Shown: positions 45,187-56,965 of the stretch, one piece after another
Numbering within the stretch: position 1 is the stretch's first letter
Layout: the number at the start of each line of letters is the position of its first letter
DNA from: Otis tarda
Lineage: Eukaryota; Chordata; Aves; Otidiformes; Otididae
Length of the DNA stretch: 64,000 bases
Assembly (NCBI GenBank): GCA_026413225.1
Contig: JAPMTP010000095.1
Span: 124,001 to 188,000 of the forward strand
Direction of reading: 5' to 3'
The notes under the pieces: generated by a model
Told to the model about the DNA's origin: nothing
Database searches by the model: none
What the model saw: the letters and a program-made list of their open reading frames with translations, nothing else
Program-made: the position numbers and the translations under genes

Positions 45187-45866
45187 ATGCAGTTGTTTTT
45201 TTCCGGGGAACAGAACGGAACTGTTATGGACAAGGCCGACTCTGGCCTAACAACAAAATGTACAACACCCTTGAGATGGCGGACAGAGTGGCGCGGAGGT
45301 GCCACGGCTCAGCCCTGTTGTCAAAAACTGCCAGAGATAACCGTGCAGCTGCTATCGAGGAGGATGGAAAATATTGAAAACAAAACTATTGATGCTCTAC
45401 AAGGGCTGCAAACTGAAGTATCCAGCTTGTCAAAAGTAGTTTTACAGAATCGGATGGCCCTGGACCTATTTTTGGCCTCGCAAGGGGGGTTGGCACAGTC
45501 ATTAACACAAGCTGTTGTATGTATCTAGATCAGAGTGGTAGGATCTCCACAGATCTAAAAGAGATTCGGGAGCAGACTAAAAGCTTACGTGAGGTCACCA
45601 AGGATGATACTTCACGGGGCTTTGAAGATGTGTGGAACAAACTTACTTCTCGGCTTCCCAGTCTCACACGGCTGAAACAATTATTTACGGCTGCTACGTT
45701 GCTTGGTTTGCTCATTTTCCTTACTTGCAGTCTAATTCAATGTGCTTCCTGGTGCTGTGAAAGGGCCACAGGGAGTTACGAAGAACGGAAATCACATAAA
45801 CTTAAATATCGAGTAGAATCAGGCAAGGATTTTAAAAGGACCATCAAAACCAATGGGATTCTCTAA
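45187..45866 (+). mobile_element. env: Class I ERV envelope TM remnant, second copy
   Basis: This is the twin of 11688-12366. The G run near 45484-45490 is one base longer than in the first copy, so the two frames (45187-45528 and 45519-45866) overlap differently; both copies remain broken. Confidence 0.7.
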
Positions 45867-45909
45867 ATTTTGCAAAAGAATTTGCAATGATCTTTAAAAA
45901 AGGGGGAGT

Positions 45910-46686
45910 TGAAGAGGAGAGCTAGAAGAATAAAGGACTAATCAGAATAATAATAAAATTATTAAGCAATAAAACAAGTAGCTTTATAATAAAACAGTAG
46001 TTTTTGTATAGCCTAGCAGGACCCCTGCAGAACAATTTAATTCTTGTGCAAAAGTACAAACCACTAACCTCGAGAGAAAGAACAGCAGAGTCAGAAATTT
46101 ACCATAACAAGGTACTTTCAGAATGCCCCAGCAGGTGCTGGGATGAGTCCCATGGGAACATCCTGAGGGAGCACAGACACACGAGTGAAACCAAGAGAAG
46201 GGGGCTTCAGGGGTTTAGAAGCAACTGCTGGGGTGGAACAACCAAGGACACTGGGAACCAACACAGACAAGTCGCTAAGAAGCTGCCTTGGCAGCAAGAA
46301 GAAAAGAAGAACAAAAGTCTGAGTTCGCGCAGCGCACACGGTGATGAAGAGGAGGAAACAACCACCGGCTGAAGTAAACGACCAGCAGAGGGACTGCGAC
46401 TCCTGAGAACAGACACGGGAGGACGCAGAGACTGGGGAAGAACCTGTCTCAGCTGGGTGGAAACTTACGAGAATGATTTCTCGAAAAACTAACGACTATG
46501 TCACCAAATCCTCGGGAATTCTACGAATCTGTGTGTCTGCGATGCACAAATCTTGTACCTGTCGCTCATCACGGCGCAGGCGTTTGGAGGAGCGATCCCC
46601 CGCGTGCCCGGCGCTGTAATAAAGAATACCTGCTTAATAGTTACCTGGACTACGAAGTTTCTTTTCTCAGAGCTTTTTCGGCTTCA
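45910..46686 (+). mobile_element. 3' LTR of class I ERV, second copy
   Basis: This is the twin of 12408-13183: TGAAG start, CTTCA end, AATAAA at 46618-46623, purine tract just before it. Confidence 0.65.
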
Positions 46687-47517
46687 GCAGCGTGGCCCTG
46701 CTGCCCCGTCCCGTGCAAGCCTTCCCCCGGCTGCAGCGCGCTTCCTCGCTCTCGCTCCCCTCCTCTCCGATTTGCCGTGCGCATCCGTCCCTCTGCCTCT
46801 CCCCGGGAAGCTCCCAAAGGGGAACATCACCCCCGCAGGGACCAAAAGCCCTCCCGGGCCCTGCTGTACCCGGCACAGCCGCATCGGCGCGTCGAGGCGC
46901 AACCTGCGCGTCTCGCTGCCGCGTCCAGGGCCGGGGTGCCAGCCTCCGGGAAGAAGCGGGAGAACAGGGGGGCTCCTCGCCCTGGGGAGGGCACGCTGGC
47001 ACCCCAACAGCCCCCAGCCTCGGGCTTCGGGCCTCGCCGCGCCCAGCTCGGCCCTGCAGGGACTTTCCCGGCCGGAGCGAGGGGCTGCAGCAGACCGCGG
47101 CCGTGCCTTCGCCGGCGGGAGCTGCCCGCACAAAGCGCCCGACGGGCTCTGCGGGGACGCTCCGGGTCACCCCGCTCGCCCCCGGCTACTCACGCGCATC
47201 CCGGCGTGACCGTGGCCGAAGCCACCCCGCTTTCGCTCTCCCGCCCAGAAATTTCCAGGGCTCGATGCTTGCCCGGGGCCGGGCTGCCGGAGTCACGCTC
47301 CGCCGTGCGCGGCGGCGCGCAGCGCGGTCGGGTGCCTGGGACACGCCGCAGCCCCGGGGGCTGCACCGCGGGCAGAAAAATGGGGGCGCCCTCGGCGCAG
47401 CGGCAACGCGGGGGTCCCTTGCCATCTCCACCGGCCCCAGCGCAAGGGGCCAGGGTCCCCCGTCCCCCGAGATGGGCGGGGGGTCCGTTCTGCGGGGGTG
47501 CAGAGGGGACCCTGCTG
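46687..47517. other. GC-rich CpG-dense stretch, second copy
   Basis: This is the copy of 13184-14015 with small indels. No gene is supported. Confidence 0.4.
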
Positions 47518-48241
47518 TAAGGGGCTGGGGGACGGCATCCCCTGCAAGGTGCCCGGGAGGGGGAAAATCCCGGGGATCCCTCCCGCAAGGAGAGCGGGTG
47601 GGGGGTGTCCCAGCCATCCCTCTGCAAAAGGCTGGGGTGGTGGGGAAGCCTCCTGCAAGGAGCTGGGGGGATGTTAGGGGGTCCCCCTGCACGGAATGGC
47701 GGGGGGTGGGGCCCTGTAAGGAGCCTGGGGGGATCCCTCCTGCAAAGATTTAGGGGGGTCCCCCTTGCAAGGAGCTGGAGAGATCCCGGGGGTCCTTCCT
47801 ACAAAGAATGGGGGGTGCCTCCTGCTAGACATAGGGGGTCCCTCCTGCAAGGAGCCTCGGGGGATCTGGGGGTCCTTCTGTAAAATATGGGGGAGTCTCT
47901 CCTGCAAGGAGCTAGGGGGGTCCTGCAGGTCCTTTCTGCAAGGAGTAGGGGGATTCTTCCTGCTAGGAATGCGGGGAGGACCTCCTGCAAGGAGCTGGGG
48001 AAGTGCTGGGGGTCCTTCCTGCAAAAAATGAGGGGGTCCCTCCTGCAAGGAGCTGTGGGGGATCCTCCAGGTCGTTCCTGCAAGGAATGAGGGGGGATCT
48101 CTCCTGCAAGGAACTGGGGAGGACCTCGGGGTCGTCCTGCAAGAAACAGCGGGGTCCCTTCAGCGAGGAGCTGGAGGGGTCCTGGGGGTTCCTCCTGCAA
48201 AAAGTGCGGGGTCTTTTCTACAAGAAGCCTGGGGGTCCTTC
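47518..48241. repeat. G-rich minisatellite, second copy
   Basis: This is the twin of 14016-14739, with the same unit order and small length changes in G runs. Confidence 0.85.
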
Positions 48242-48993
48242 TGTTACAAGTATTACGAGTTAAAGCGAGCTGATTATTAGTTTGCTGCTGCGCCTCCTAT
48301 CTCGATCTGGGTATCGAGGACTTTAATCAGTAGAATTATAATCAATCCTATTATCAACCAATGATTGATAATAGCAAAATACTTAATCAGTACGACTCCG
48401 GAATATCAATATGGGGTGATTCTTGCTAACTCTAGAACTCTAGTCACATGGGTTAAATTTTATATGAAATATCCTTAGAGGGAATGGGGAGTCTTAGAAC
48501 TGTTACACCACCTCGTTTATTGGAAGTTAGCCTAACGTGTCTGGGGTAGTTAGGAGAGTGGCAGAACCAGGCACCAACTGTGCAGCTTGGGCCTTGAGCC
48601 ATCACTTTCAAGCCAGAAGATTCAAGGGCAGGGCGACCTTGTTCTCAAGACTATCTAAGGAAGATTTAAGGGGGAGTTCGACCAGCGAATTCGAGGAGGG
48701 CGCTCTGACGACCCCCAAGACCACCAGAAGACCCTCGACTCAAAAGACTGAGCATGCGCAAGTGGGTGGGGAAATATTATAATGATTTATCAGAAATTTA
48801 ATGTTTATGTATAACATTTCTCGTAAATCTAGTGAATATGTATCTCGAATGTGTATTTAACTGCGCTGTTGGATCAGACAGGTGCGCACGCTGGGTGGAG
48901 CGATCCCCTGTGTGCCCAGCGCTGCAACAAAGAAGTGCCTGCTTCTGAACTTCACATTGCTGTTAAGGAGTTTTATTCCGGATTTCGGTAACA
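48242..48993 (+). mobile_element. 5' LTR of class I provirus, second copy
   Basis: This is a 752-bp TGTTAC...GTAACA twin of 14740-15492, followed by the same primer-binding site. Confidence 0.75.
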
Positions 48994-51900
48994 GTTTTGG
49001 CGACCCAGGTGGGACCTTGCGAGTGAGACTGGATGAGATCGAGTGTCGATGGAACTCTGGCCGGCACCGAGGCATTCTCGGGGAGACCCATCGCTTTCGA
49101 CTCACAAAGCTCCTCGCAACGTTCCCTGGAGAAAAGGGTAAGGCTCTTCTTCTTTGAAATCTGTCTGCTCTGGATAGCCTGCCCGTAAGGCGCGGCGAAA
49201 GCTTCGCAGGGTTGGGGCTCAGGGGGTACCTGTTTGGTTTGGGAGCCTAGGCCTCTGCCTGCAAGTCATAAGCGAAAGCTATTGCTGGGTTGGACATCTG
49301 TGTATTTGGGACCATTGTCATTTGCATTTGTTTGGTTTGTGTATTTGGACAACTGTCATTTGCATTTATCTGGTATTTGGCATTTGGTCTAAACTGTTTA
49401 AGAGTAAGAGTATGGGAAGTATTGGTAAGATTTGTACATAGCTTGGAAAGGGGCCCCAGGGTGTTTTAGAAGTGATTTCCAAGCTGGTAATTGTTGCTTC
49501 AACGCATTTGGGGTTTTAAACTTTTCTTGGTGACGGGATTGACTTTGTCTGTAGAACAGTGTTATTGTCTTTTTGGTACCAAAAACTCTTTTGTAAAGTA
49601 TGGGAAAACACGTACCTTCTATGTCTACCTCAATGGGAGGGGAAATATGAATGAAGTCTCCACTGGGATGTGTTCTTAAACATTGGGAGGATATAAGGGG
49701 AGACCCAATGACTAGGAAAAAAAAATTGATACAATATTTTACAGTTGATGTTATCTTGTAGAAGGGAAGGAAAGTGAGATGTGGTCCCCTATGTTGATTT
49801 GTTCTTTACTTTGAGAAATCAAGGATCTGATGGTTTTGGAATAAAAAAAAAAAAAAAGGAAAAAGGTTGAAAAGATCTTGTTTGGCTTGTAGTGTAGAAA
49901 GTGGTGTTTAAAATGTGGAACTGAAGAGGAAGACAGAATTCATGTGTTAAATTTCTGTGTTATCTTTATGTGTTGTCTGTAAGTGTTGATGCAGGTTTAA
50001 CAAATGAAACAGTAGAAAAAGGGGGCAGAACACCGAAGCCCTGGTGGGAGCTGTAGAGTGGGACAGTTGAATGATGAGGGGTTCAGTCCTGTCGCAGGGA
50101 GAACTGGAAGCCGACAAGACCAGACAGAACAAGGAGCGGCTCAAGCCCTGCCCCCCACTTGGACAAGCAGTAGGGGAACAAACCAGGGATGAGGTCGGGG
50201 TGTGGTAGAGGAATGGATAAAATAACCGCAATAGGAGTGAGATTGGGAAAATCAGTGTGCAAAGCGTGAAGAATGGTGGCATTGGAAAAATGAATGTCCT
50301 TATTCTGAAAAAGAAACAAAAACCTGGCAGCAGAGCAGATGCCTTTGTCAGAGGTGCAAAGAGAACTGGGGGAGAATTCCCCAGCAGAACCCCTGGTTAC
50401 AATCCAGCTGGGGACCCAAACCATGGGATTTTTTGGTTGATAGTGGAGCTATCTATTCAGTTTTAAGTACTTGTAGAAGAAAATTGAGTAAAAAGCATGT
50501 AGACCAAATTGGTGCCACAGGGAAAGCTGAAAAGAAATTTTTCTTTCAATCCTTAACTTTAAGGTGGGTAAACAATGGGGAATTGGCCAATTTTTCTATA
50601 TACCAGAGTGTCCTGTTGCCTTATTGGGGAGAGATTTATTGAGCAAATTGAAAGCACAAATTAGTTTTTAAAACTGTGAAATTCAATTGAATATACCCTA
50701 ATCAAAAGCCAGAGAGGCAAGAATTTTTATGTTACAGACAACTTCAGAGCCATGTGAAATCCCTCAAGAAGTGGACAATGCAGTAACTCCTTTGGTGTGG
50801 GCTGGCGAAGTTCCCGGACATTCAAAAGCAGCAGAACCGGTAAAGATTTTTCTAAAGGAAAGTACCAAACGGCTAAGACAAAAGCAGTACCCTTTAAAAT
50901 TAGAAGCTGGAAGAGGCCTTGAGAAAATAATTGAATTTTTTTTAAATATTGACTGTTAGTCAAATGTGAATCAGTATTCAATACTCCCATTTTACCTGTG
51001 AAGAAGCCAGAAAGTGAAGAATATAGGTTAGTACAAGATTTTAATAGCAATAAATTTAATAGTTCAAGATATTCACCCCTTAGTGGCAAACCCGTATACC
51101 TTGTTGAGAGCTTTAAAAGAAAATCACAAGTGGTTCACAGTACTGGACTTATAGAATGCCTTTTTCTGTATTTCCCTTGATAAAAACAGTCAGGCATATT
51201 TTGCCTTTGAACTGGAAAATCCCACAACTGGGCAGAAGACTCAGCTCACCTGGGTAGTGCTACCTCAAGGATTTAAAAATAGCCCAACGATCTTTGGAAA
51301 TCAATTGGCTAAGGAATTAGAAACACGCAAAATAATTTATCCTGAAAGACTGGTGTTGCAATATGTAGATGACATTTTAGTAGCCACAGAGAAGAATATT
51401 TCAACTTGACTACTAACCTGCTAAATTTCTTGGGCCAAAGTGCTAACAGATTTTCCAAGAAGCAAGCGCTGATTGGAAAAGAGACTGTCATGTATTTGGG
51501 ATTTGAAGTTACACAGGGACAAAGACGACTTGGAAATGAGAGAAAAGAGGCAATTGGCCAAATGCCGGAGCCAAAAGGAGCTAAGGAGCTGCGAACATTT
51601 CTGGGAATGGCTGGCTGGTGTCACCTGTGGATTAAAGGAATCAAAGGAGGGACCCCTTGTGTGGGGACCTGAAGTTCGAAAGGCATTCCAGAATGTGAAG
51701 GCAGCTCTGATGTCCACTCCTGCTCTAGGGTTGCCTGATTTAACCAAACCCTTTGAACTGTTTGTTCATGAAAGACAACACTCGGCTCTCAGCAAAATCC
51801 TTTCTCAGAAAAATGGAGCATGAAGAAGACCGGTTGGTTATTTCTCCACACAATTGGACAATGTTAGCCAAGGATGACCAGGTTGTCTATGAGCTGTAGC

Positions 51901-52276
51901 AGCAACTGTCCTTCTGATTTAAGAAGCTCGTAAGCTGACAACGGGACAGCCAAGAACAGTTTATGTACCGCATATGGTACTTTCTGTTCTGGAACAGAGA
52001 GGAGGACACTGGTTATCCCCAAGCAGGACGCTCAAACATCAAATTGTCCTGTTGGAACAAGATGATGTCAAATTGAAAACAACTACAACAATAAATCCTG
52101 CCATCTTTTTAAGTTCAACAGAACAGGAAGTTCTAAGTCACGACTGTCTACAGACCATCAAACAAGTTTATTCCAGCAGAAGTAACAGAAGAGTGAACAT
52201 ATTCCTGACCCAGAATTCGAGATACGTACTGATGGAAGCAGCTTCGTGAGAAACGGAAGAAGATTGGCTGGATATG
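48994..52276 (+). mobile_element. Class I provirus, second copy, 3'-truncated
   Basis: This copy has leader, decayed gag, protease remnant (about 50,420-50,645), reverse transcriptase with YVDD at 51362-51373, and RNase H remnant. It ends abruptly at 52,276 where inverted FHAD1 copy D begins, so integrase and 3' LTR are lost. It lacks the CR1 insertion found in the first copy. Confidence 0.75.
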
Positions 52277-53600
52277 GTCCTGCCGAGCACCAGAGCAGGC
52301 CTGGGAATAGCGGGAATCCTGTGCTTGCAGGACATTTGTAGATTGGCCATGTATGTTTGGAGGGAAGCGGCGTGGTTTTGCGTGTGTGCGTCTGAGCTGG
52401 TGTGCTGGTGACTTTCAGCCCGGCCGCTCCTGCTGTCTGTGTGCCTGGGAGTTTGGCCGAAGGCTGAATTTGTGCTCCGCCTCCTACATCTTTCAGCCGG
52501 AGGATGTGGGAATTTGTCAACCGTGGGAGCGGGGACTGGGCCAAGAAGCGATCTTGGGGTTTGCTGTTAAGAGAAATGCAAGGGTTAGGCTTGTTTCCAG
52601 CAGGCCTGGGGTGCCTAATCAAAGGATTATAGGGGTGTCAGGTATGGCACGGCAGGGCGGGCGAGGGAGAACCTAACCCCTCCCTCTTCCCAGGCTTAAC
52701 TTCAGCTAAAATATCTCTACCTCCTTACCCACCCCGAGCAGCACAGGGGCGAATGGCAGTGGGGGGGTTACGGTCAGTTCATCACTTGTCGCTTTACCCT
52801 GCTCCTTCCTCATCTGGGGGGAGAACTCCTCACGTTCCTCCCCTGCCCCGAGGTGGGGTCCTTCCCGGGCTGCAGGGGGACAGGCTGCCTCAGCATGGGC
52901 TGCAGGGGAATCTCTGCCATTACCCCTTCCCCTCCTTCTCCACTGCCTGAGACTCTTCACATCTCATCTCCTCTCCACTTCTCGCAGCCGGGCCGGGCCG
53001 AGTCGGGCCCAGTCGGCCGCCCGGCGGGAGGCCAGAGGGTGAGGCCTGCAAGGCCCACAAGGCTTGCGCCTCCCCCTCTCTGCCCCTTGCCTCTGCATTG
53101 CGTGTGGCGGAACACTGGCACTGGTTGCCGGGGAGGCGGTGGATTCCGCATCCGTGTAAACATTCCGTGCCAGGCGGGACCGGGCTCAGAGCGGCTGATC
53201 CGATTGGAGTGGCCCGGGTCGTCGCTGGCAACCTAGAACCGCAACGGAACCTCTGCGTTGCCATGGTTCTGTTCCGCGGCCCGGCTGTGTCAGTTGGTGT
53301 CGAGCAGAGCTGCTGTTGGCACTCAACTTTCTCGTGCTGCTGGGCCAGTGGCCAGGCAAAAGGAGAAGCGAAAAAGAAAACGCCAAAACAAACCCCAGCG
53401 AGAGGAGCACCGAGGAGGGCATCAGCGAGGGCTGACGCGGCTGGGATTTCCGAGGCTACAGCGAGGCGGCAGCCACGCTGCCGGCCGGGGCAGAGCCGCC
53501 CTTGGAGCGACGCTGTACCATCTCTAGCACGTGAGTTGGTCAGCACGTTTGTGGCTGGGTTGCTGTGCGTTGGTCGGGGGATTTACTAAACGGTAGTAGT
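52277..53600 (+). promoter_or_regulatory. Inverted FHAD1 upstream region and promoter (copy D)
   Basis: This is the reverse complement of about 5,000-6,325 in block A. The CpG-rich part (about 52,940-53,600) keeps the X-box-like site at 53257-53270. Confidence 0.5.
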
Positions 53601-54158
53601 TGTTCTTTGTAACGTAAGCCTTGCGGGTGAAGGGGCTGGGGCAGCTGATGTAGGAGACAATGAAGGTGGCTCGTCGCTGCCGTCCGGGGATGCTCTGCTT
53701 ATCGGGAGGGTAGCAGAGAGTGTCCGAATTACGCGTGTGACAGGCCCGGCGTAGGGGGTGGTGATTGCCGTGGCAAGGCAGGAGTGCGGTGAGAGGCTTT
53801 GGGTCGGCTCGCTGCACGGGAGAAGTGACAGGGTGGGGCCACCTGCGTGGGAGCCAGGAGAGGCGTGAAAGGAGGGCTTTCGGATAGTGCCGATGACGTG
53901 CAGAAACAGGGCAGTCGAATGGAGAGAGAGGGAAGAGCTGGCAAAGCATCAAAACTCAAGGATTTTTTTTTAATTTTGCAAAAAGATGGGGGAGTCTGGT
54001 TTTAAGTCCGATCCTTGGGGAACGGAAAGGGGAGAGGACTCAAAATGCGCCTCCGCTGAGGTCTGTGCCTGGGGTTTGTAGGACATAACGCACGCGGCCC
54101 AAGGGCTAAGGAGGTGCCTGAAGTCTTGCTGCTATTGGGGTCTTTTTTCCCCTCACAG

Positions 54159-54414
54159 GTGTCCTGTATCCCCGCACGGAACAGGCAGCTCTAGGTGGCT
54201 TCAAAGGCCGAACTCTCAAAGTTTGTGCCTCATCCGCCCCTCTCCTCGCTGTGGGGGCAGCACGCCCCCGCCTCTTCCAGCAGCCGGACTCCCGGCATGA
54301 CCAGCCACGTGCCCCGTCCGCTGTCACGGAAGCGATCCGTGAGTCCTCAGCCTAAGGGCATGACCAGCTCCATCCCGCTGGACGCTTTGAGCAGGACCTC
54401 CGCCGTGAGGCCAG
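54159..54414 (+). pseudogene. FHAD1: FHAD1 copy D exon 3 with nonsense codon
   Basis: This 256-nt equivalent of 4187-4442 has good cccctcacag and CCAG|GTACTC borders, but the twelfth codon is TAG (54192-54194) where copies A and B have CAG. As in copy A, no FHA exons lie upstream: the same 1.08 kb is missing. Confidence 0.78.
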
Positions 54415-55285
54415 GTACTCCCCGATGCCAAAGCGGGTGGTTGGTAGCCTGGTGTCCCCTGTGAGTGCCTTAGCCTTGAGGGGAGGGGATCCGAGCAGAG
54501 GCAGTTTTGAGAAGGGCCGCCCCTCGGCAGCGGTGGGCTGTGGGTCCTGGACCAGTGGAGCTGGCGGGAGGTCGTGTGCGGGTGGCAGGTGGGTCAGTTA
54601 AGAAATGGGTTGGGATGTCCCAAGGGGAATGCCGTTGCCCTGGTAGCCGAGAGGGACGTTTCCTCTTCCTTTTTCCCTGTGTGTGATCGGGAAGGGTGAA
54701 ATGATGGTTTTTCCTCCTTGGCAGCGCAGTTACTGGCTGCCTTGAGTGCAGAATCCTGAAACGAGGGTTGTAGTGAACACGCCTCTGGAAATTCTGCGTG
54801 CCATAGCGATGAAGCGCAGGCAGGGGCTTGGAGGAATGGTCCAGCTGGAAAACAAGGGCTTGGAGGAATGGTCCAGCTGTTGCCATGAACGTAGCTTGGT
54901 ATGGCCTGACTCCCATTCTGGGGCTTTTCCTGCCTTGAGATTTGGGTCGATGGAGCTGGCTGAAGCCGTACGAAGTCAACCGTGAGGTGGCACAGTAGAG
55001 CTGGCGCAATGGGGAAATATCACCGGAGCCTTGGTCTGCGGTGTCTCCGCTGCCCTTGAGGCTCGCTGGGGTCCCAGAGGTGTGTTGTTTCTCTCTGGTG
55101 TGCCGACTGTTTGCACTGGTGTCTTGTTAGTGCCGAGGAGTTGGTGTCTGTTGTGGCTGTGAGGTGAGCTCGTGGTCTGTAAAGTAGCCGCTGCCTTGGA
55201 GTAGGTTTGAGGCGAGTGAGCGGGACATGGCGTGAAGCCAGTTCCCGTGCTGACGTTTGCTGCTGTGGTGTGTGCTTTTTTCCAG

Positions 55286-55378
55286 TCATGACCGGCATCC
55301 CAGGCAGCGGTGCAACCGGTGCGGAGGAAACCGCTTTCCTGGGGATTCAGGGAAGGGGATATCATCCCACAGGAGAAG
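55286..55378 (+). pseudogene. FHAD1: FHAD1 copy D exon 4 with 1-bp insertion
   Basis: This 93-nt equivalent of 3218-3309 has one extra G in gattcagggaagggg, which shifts the frame. Splice borders are kept. Exons 5 and 6 are missing after it: the sequence jumps at about 55,460-55,485 from the equivalent of 3,130 to that of 1,620. Confidence 0.78.
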
Positions 55379-55832
55379 GTGAGGTGGGGGAAGGTGTGAG
55401 GGACGCCGTGCCTGTCCCCGTCGTGGGCAGAGCAGGCGAGCCCTGCCAAATGATTTTGGCTCTGAACAGGAGTTTCCATTAGCGGCTCCCGGATTGGCAT
55501 TTGTGACAATAAATATGTGCGCCCTGGCAAGGCGCTAGGTGTACAGGTGTGTCTGCGTGCTGCCGCGTTAGCAGGGTCACCCGGCCGCAGCCACGCGTTC
55601 CCGGCCTGGGAGACAACCCCTCAGTGTGCCTCTTGTCTGAGGGGTGCAGCAGGAAGGGTCCCAAGGAATCTAAGATGGTCCTCCCCAAAGCGAGAGGCGG
55701 GCACTCCATCATCGCAGCATCTAGCAGGGCTGGGGCACCGAAGTACGGGCCGACAGTTGCTGCAGAAATGACGGTATCTGCCTGCTCTGACATCTTTTTT
55801 TTTTTTTCTTCCTTGGGCGCCGTTCATTCTAG

Positions 55833-56627
55833 TGCTCTAGACAGGAAGAGAAGCAGGAGCTCAGAGAGCGAGAATTGACTCTGAGCCGAAATGTGAGTTG
55901 CAAGTCATTTGGGGCGATGGAGCGCGCGGGCGAGCAGCGGGCGTGGGAATGCATCATTGAGAGAAAAAGCGACTGGGCATTTTGAGGGAGGTGCTTTGCC
56001 TCCGACTCCTGTAATAGAAGGTGCCTAATGTGCAGGGGGAGCCGGAGAAATATAAGCTCCGGTAGAAATCGTAACACCGCGCTGCAATGCAGGAGAATGG
56101 TGTCTGAAATAAGAGTGCAAGCCACTCGAAAACCAATCTGACCACAGTAAACGTTGAGAGGAGAAAGCTGTGGGCTAAAGGAAATTGGCCAGATGGGGAA
56201 AATGTAGGGCTTAGTGGGAGAAACCCTCTGGAGAGGCAGTGCCGAGCTCCTCTGGTGAGAGCCTGCTCTGTCCCGGGACTCTTGCAGCGCATCAAGGAGC
56301 TCGAAAGCGATGTGGAGCGGCTGCAGGGGGAGGTGCAGAAGTATTGCACCGAACAGAAGATCACGCGAGGGCAGCTGGCTGAGAAAGCCAAGGTAAGGAT
56401 CTGGCTGTGGGGTACGCGGCGGAGGGCAGGGAGGGATGGGCCCGAGATGGTCTGGGCAGAAGCACTTCTGGCATGTTTGACTGGTCTGGCTTTGATGTGC
56501 AAATGCTCTTGGCTTGCAGGCCGAGAAGATGCTGAAACAACACCGTGCCAGGCAAGCTCTGTGGCTGCAGGCCATGGGGCGCAAGAAGCATGTGCTGAGA
56601 GCCGACTTGGAGCAGGCCAAGGAGCAG
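55833..56627 (+). CDS. FHAD1: FHAD1 copy D coiled-coil exons
   Basis: Three open exons with intact splice sites: 55833-55892 (60 nt, equivalent of 34088-34147), 56288-56392 (105 nt, KELESDVERLQGEVQKYCTE) and 56520-56627 (108 nt, AEKMLKQHRARQALWLQAMG). They follow a second jump at about 55,685 that removes the exon matching 391-521. They are open individually, but the copy as a whole has disabling changes upstream. Confidence 0.72.
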
Positions 56628-56874
56628 GTAGGGCGTCTGTGGGCATGGGGCAGGATCGGCAGGATCCACGGTCCGGGCTGGAGGCAGCTACAGGACAAGT
56701 GTTGCCAAGGCGAAGGTAAGGTCATCGTGCCTGAGCGCAGAGACCTCGGTGTCGGAGGAGGAAGGTGCCAGGACAGCCTTTGCCTTGGTATGTAGAGGGC
56801 TGGGTTGGGCAGAGCTGCAGAGCTGCTAGCAGGTTTCAGTGATTTGTGTCTTCCCGTGTTGATTTCTGGTATAG

Positions 56875-56965
56875 CTGAAGTCCTTCAAATTCCAAGTGTC
56901 CTGGGAGAAAGGCACGGAGCGGCTGCTGGCCAGCACAGGGATGCACCAGATGACCTCTGGCAAAG
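56875..56965 (+). CDS. FHAD1: FHAD1 copy D fused exon
   Basis: This 91-nt exon begins as the LKSF exon (tatag acceptor) and switches after LKSFKFQV to the last third of the ACLRS exon (ERLLASTGMHQMTSGKG), ending at the GTCTGT donor. The VIDKV exon and about 2.5 kb between are gone. The fusion keeps the frame and the phase 0 to 1 plan. Confidence 0.7.
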
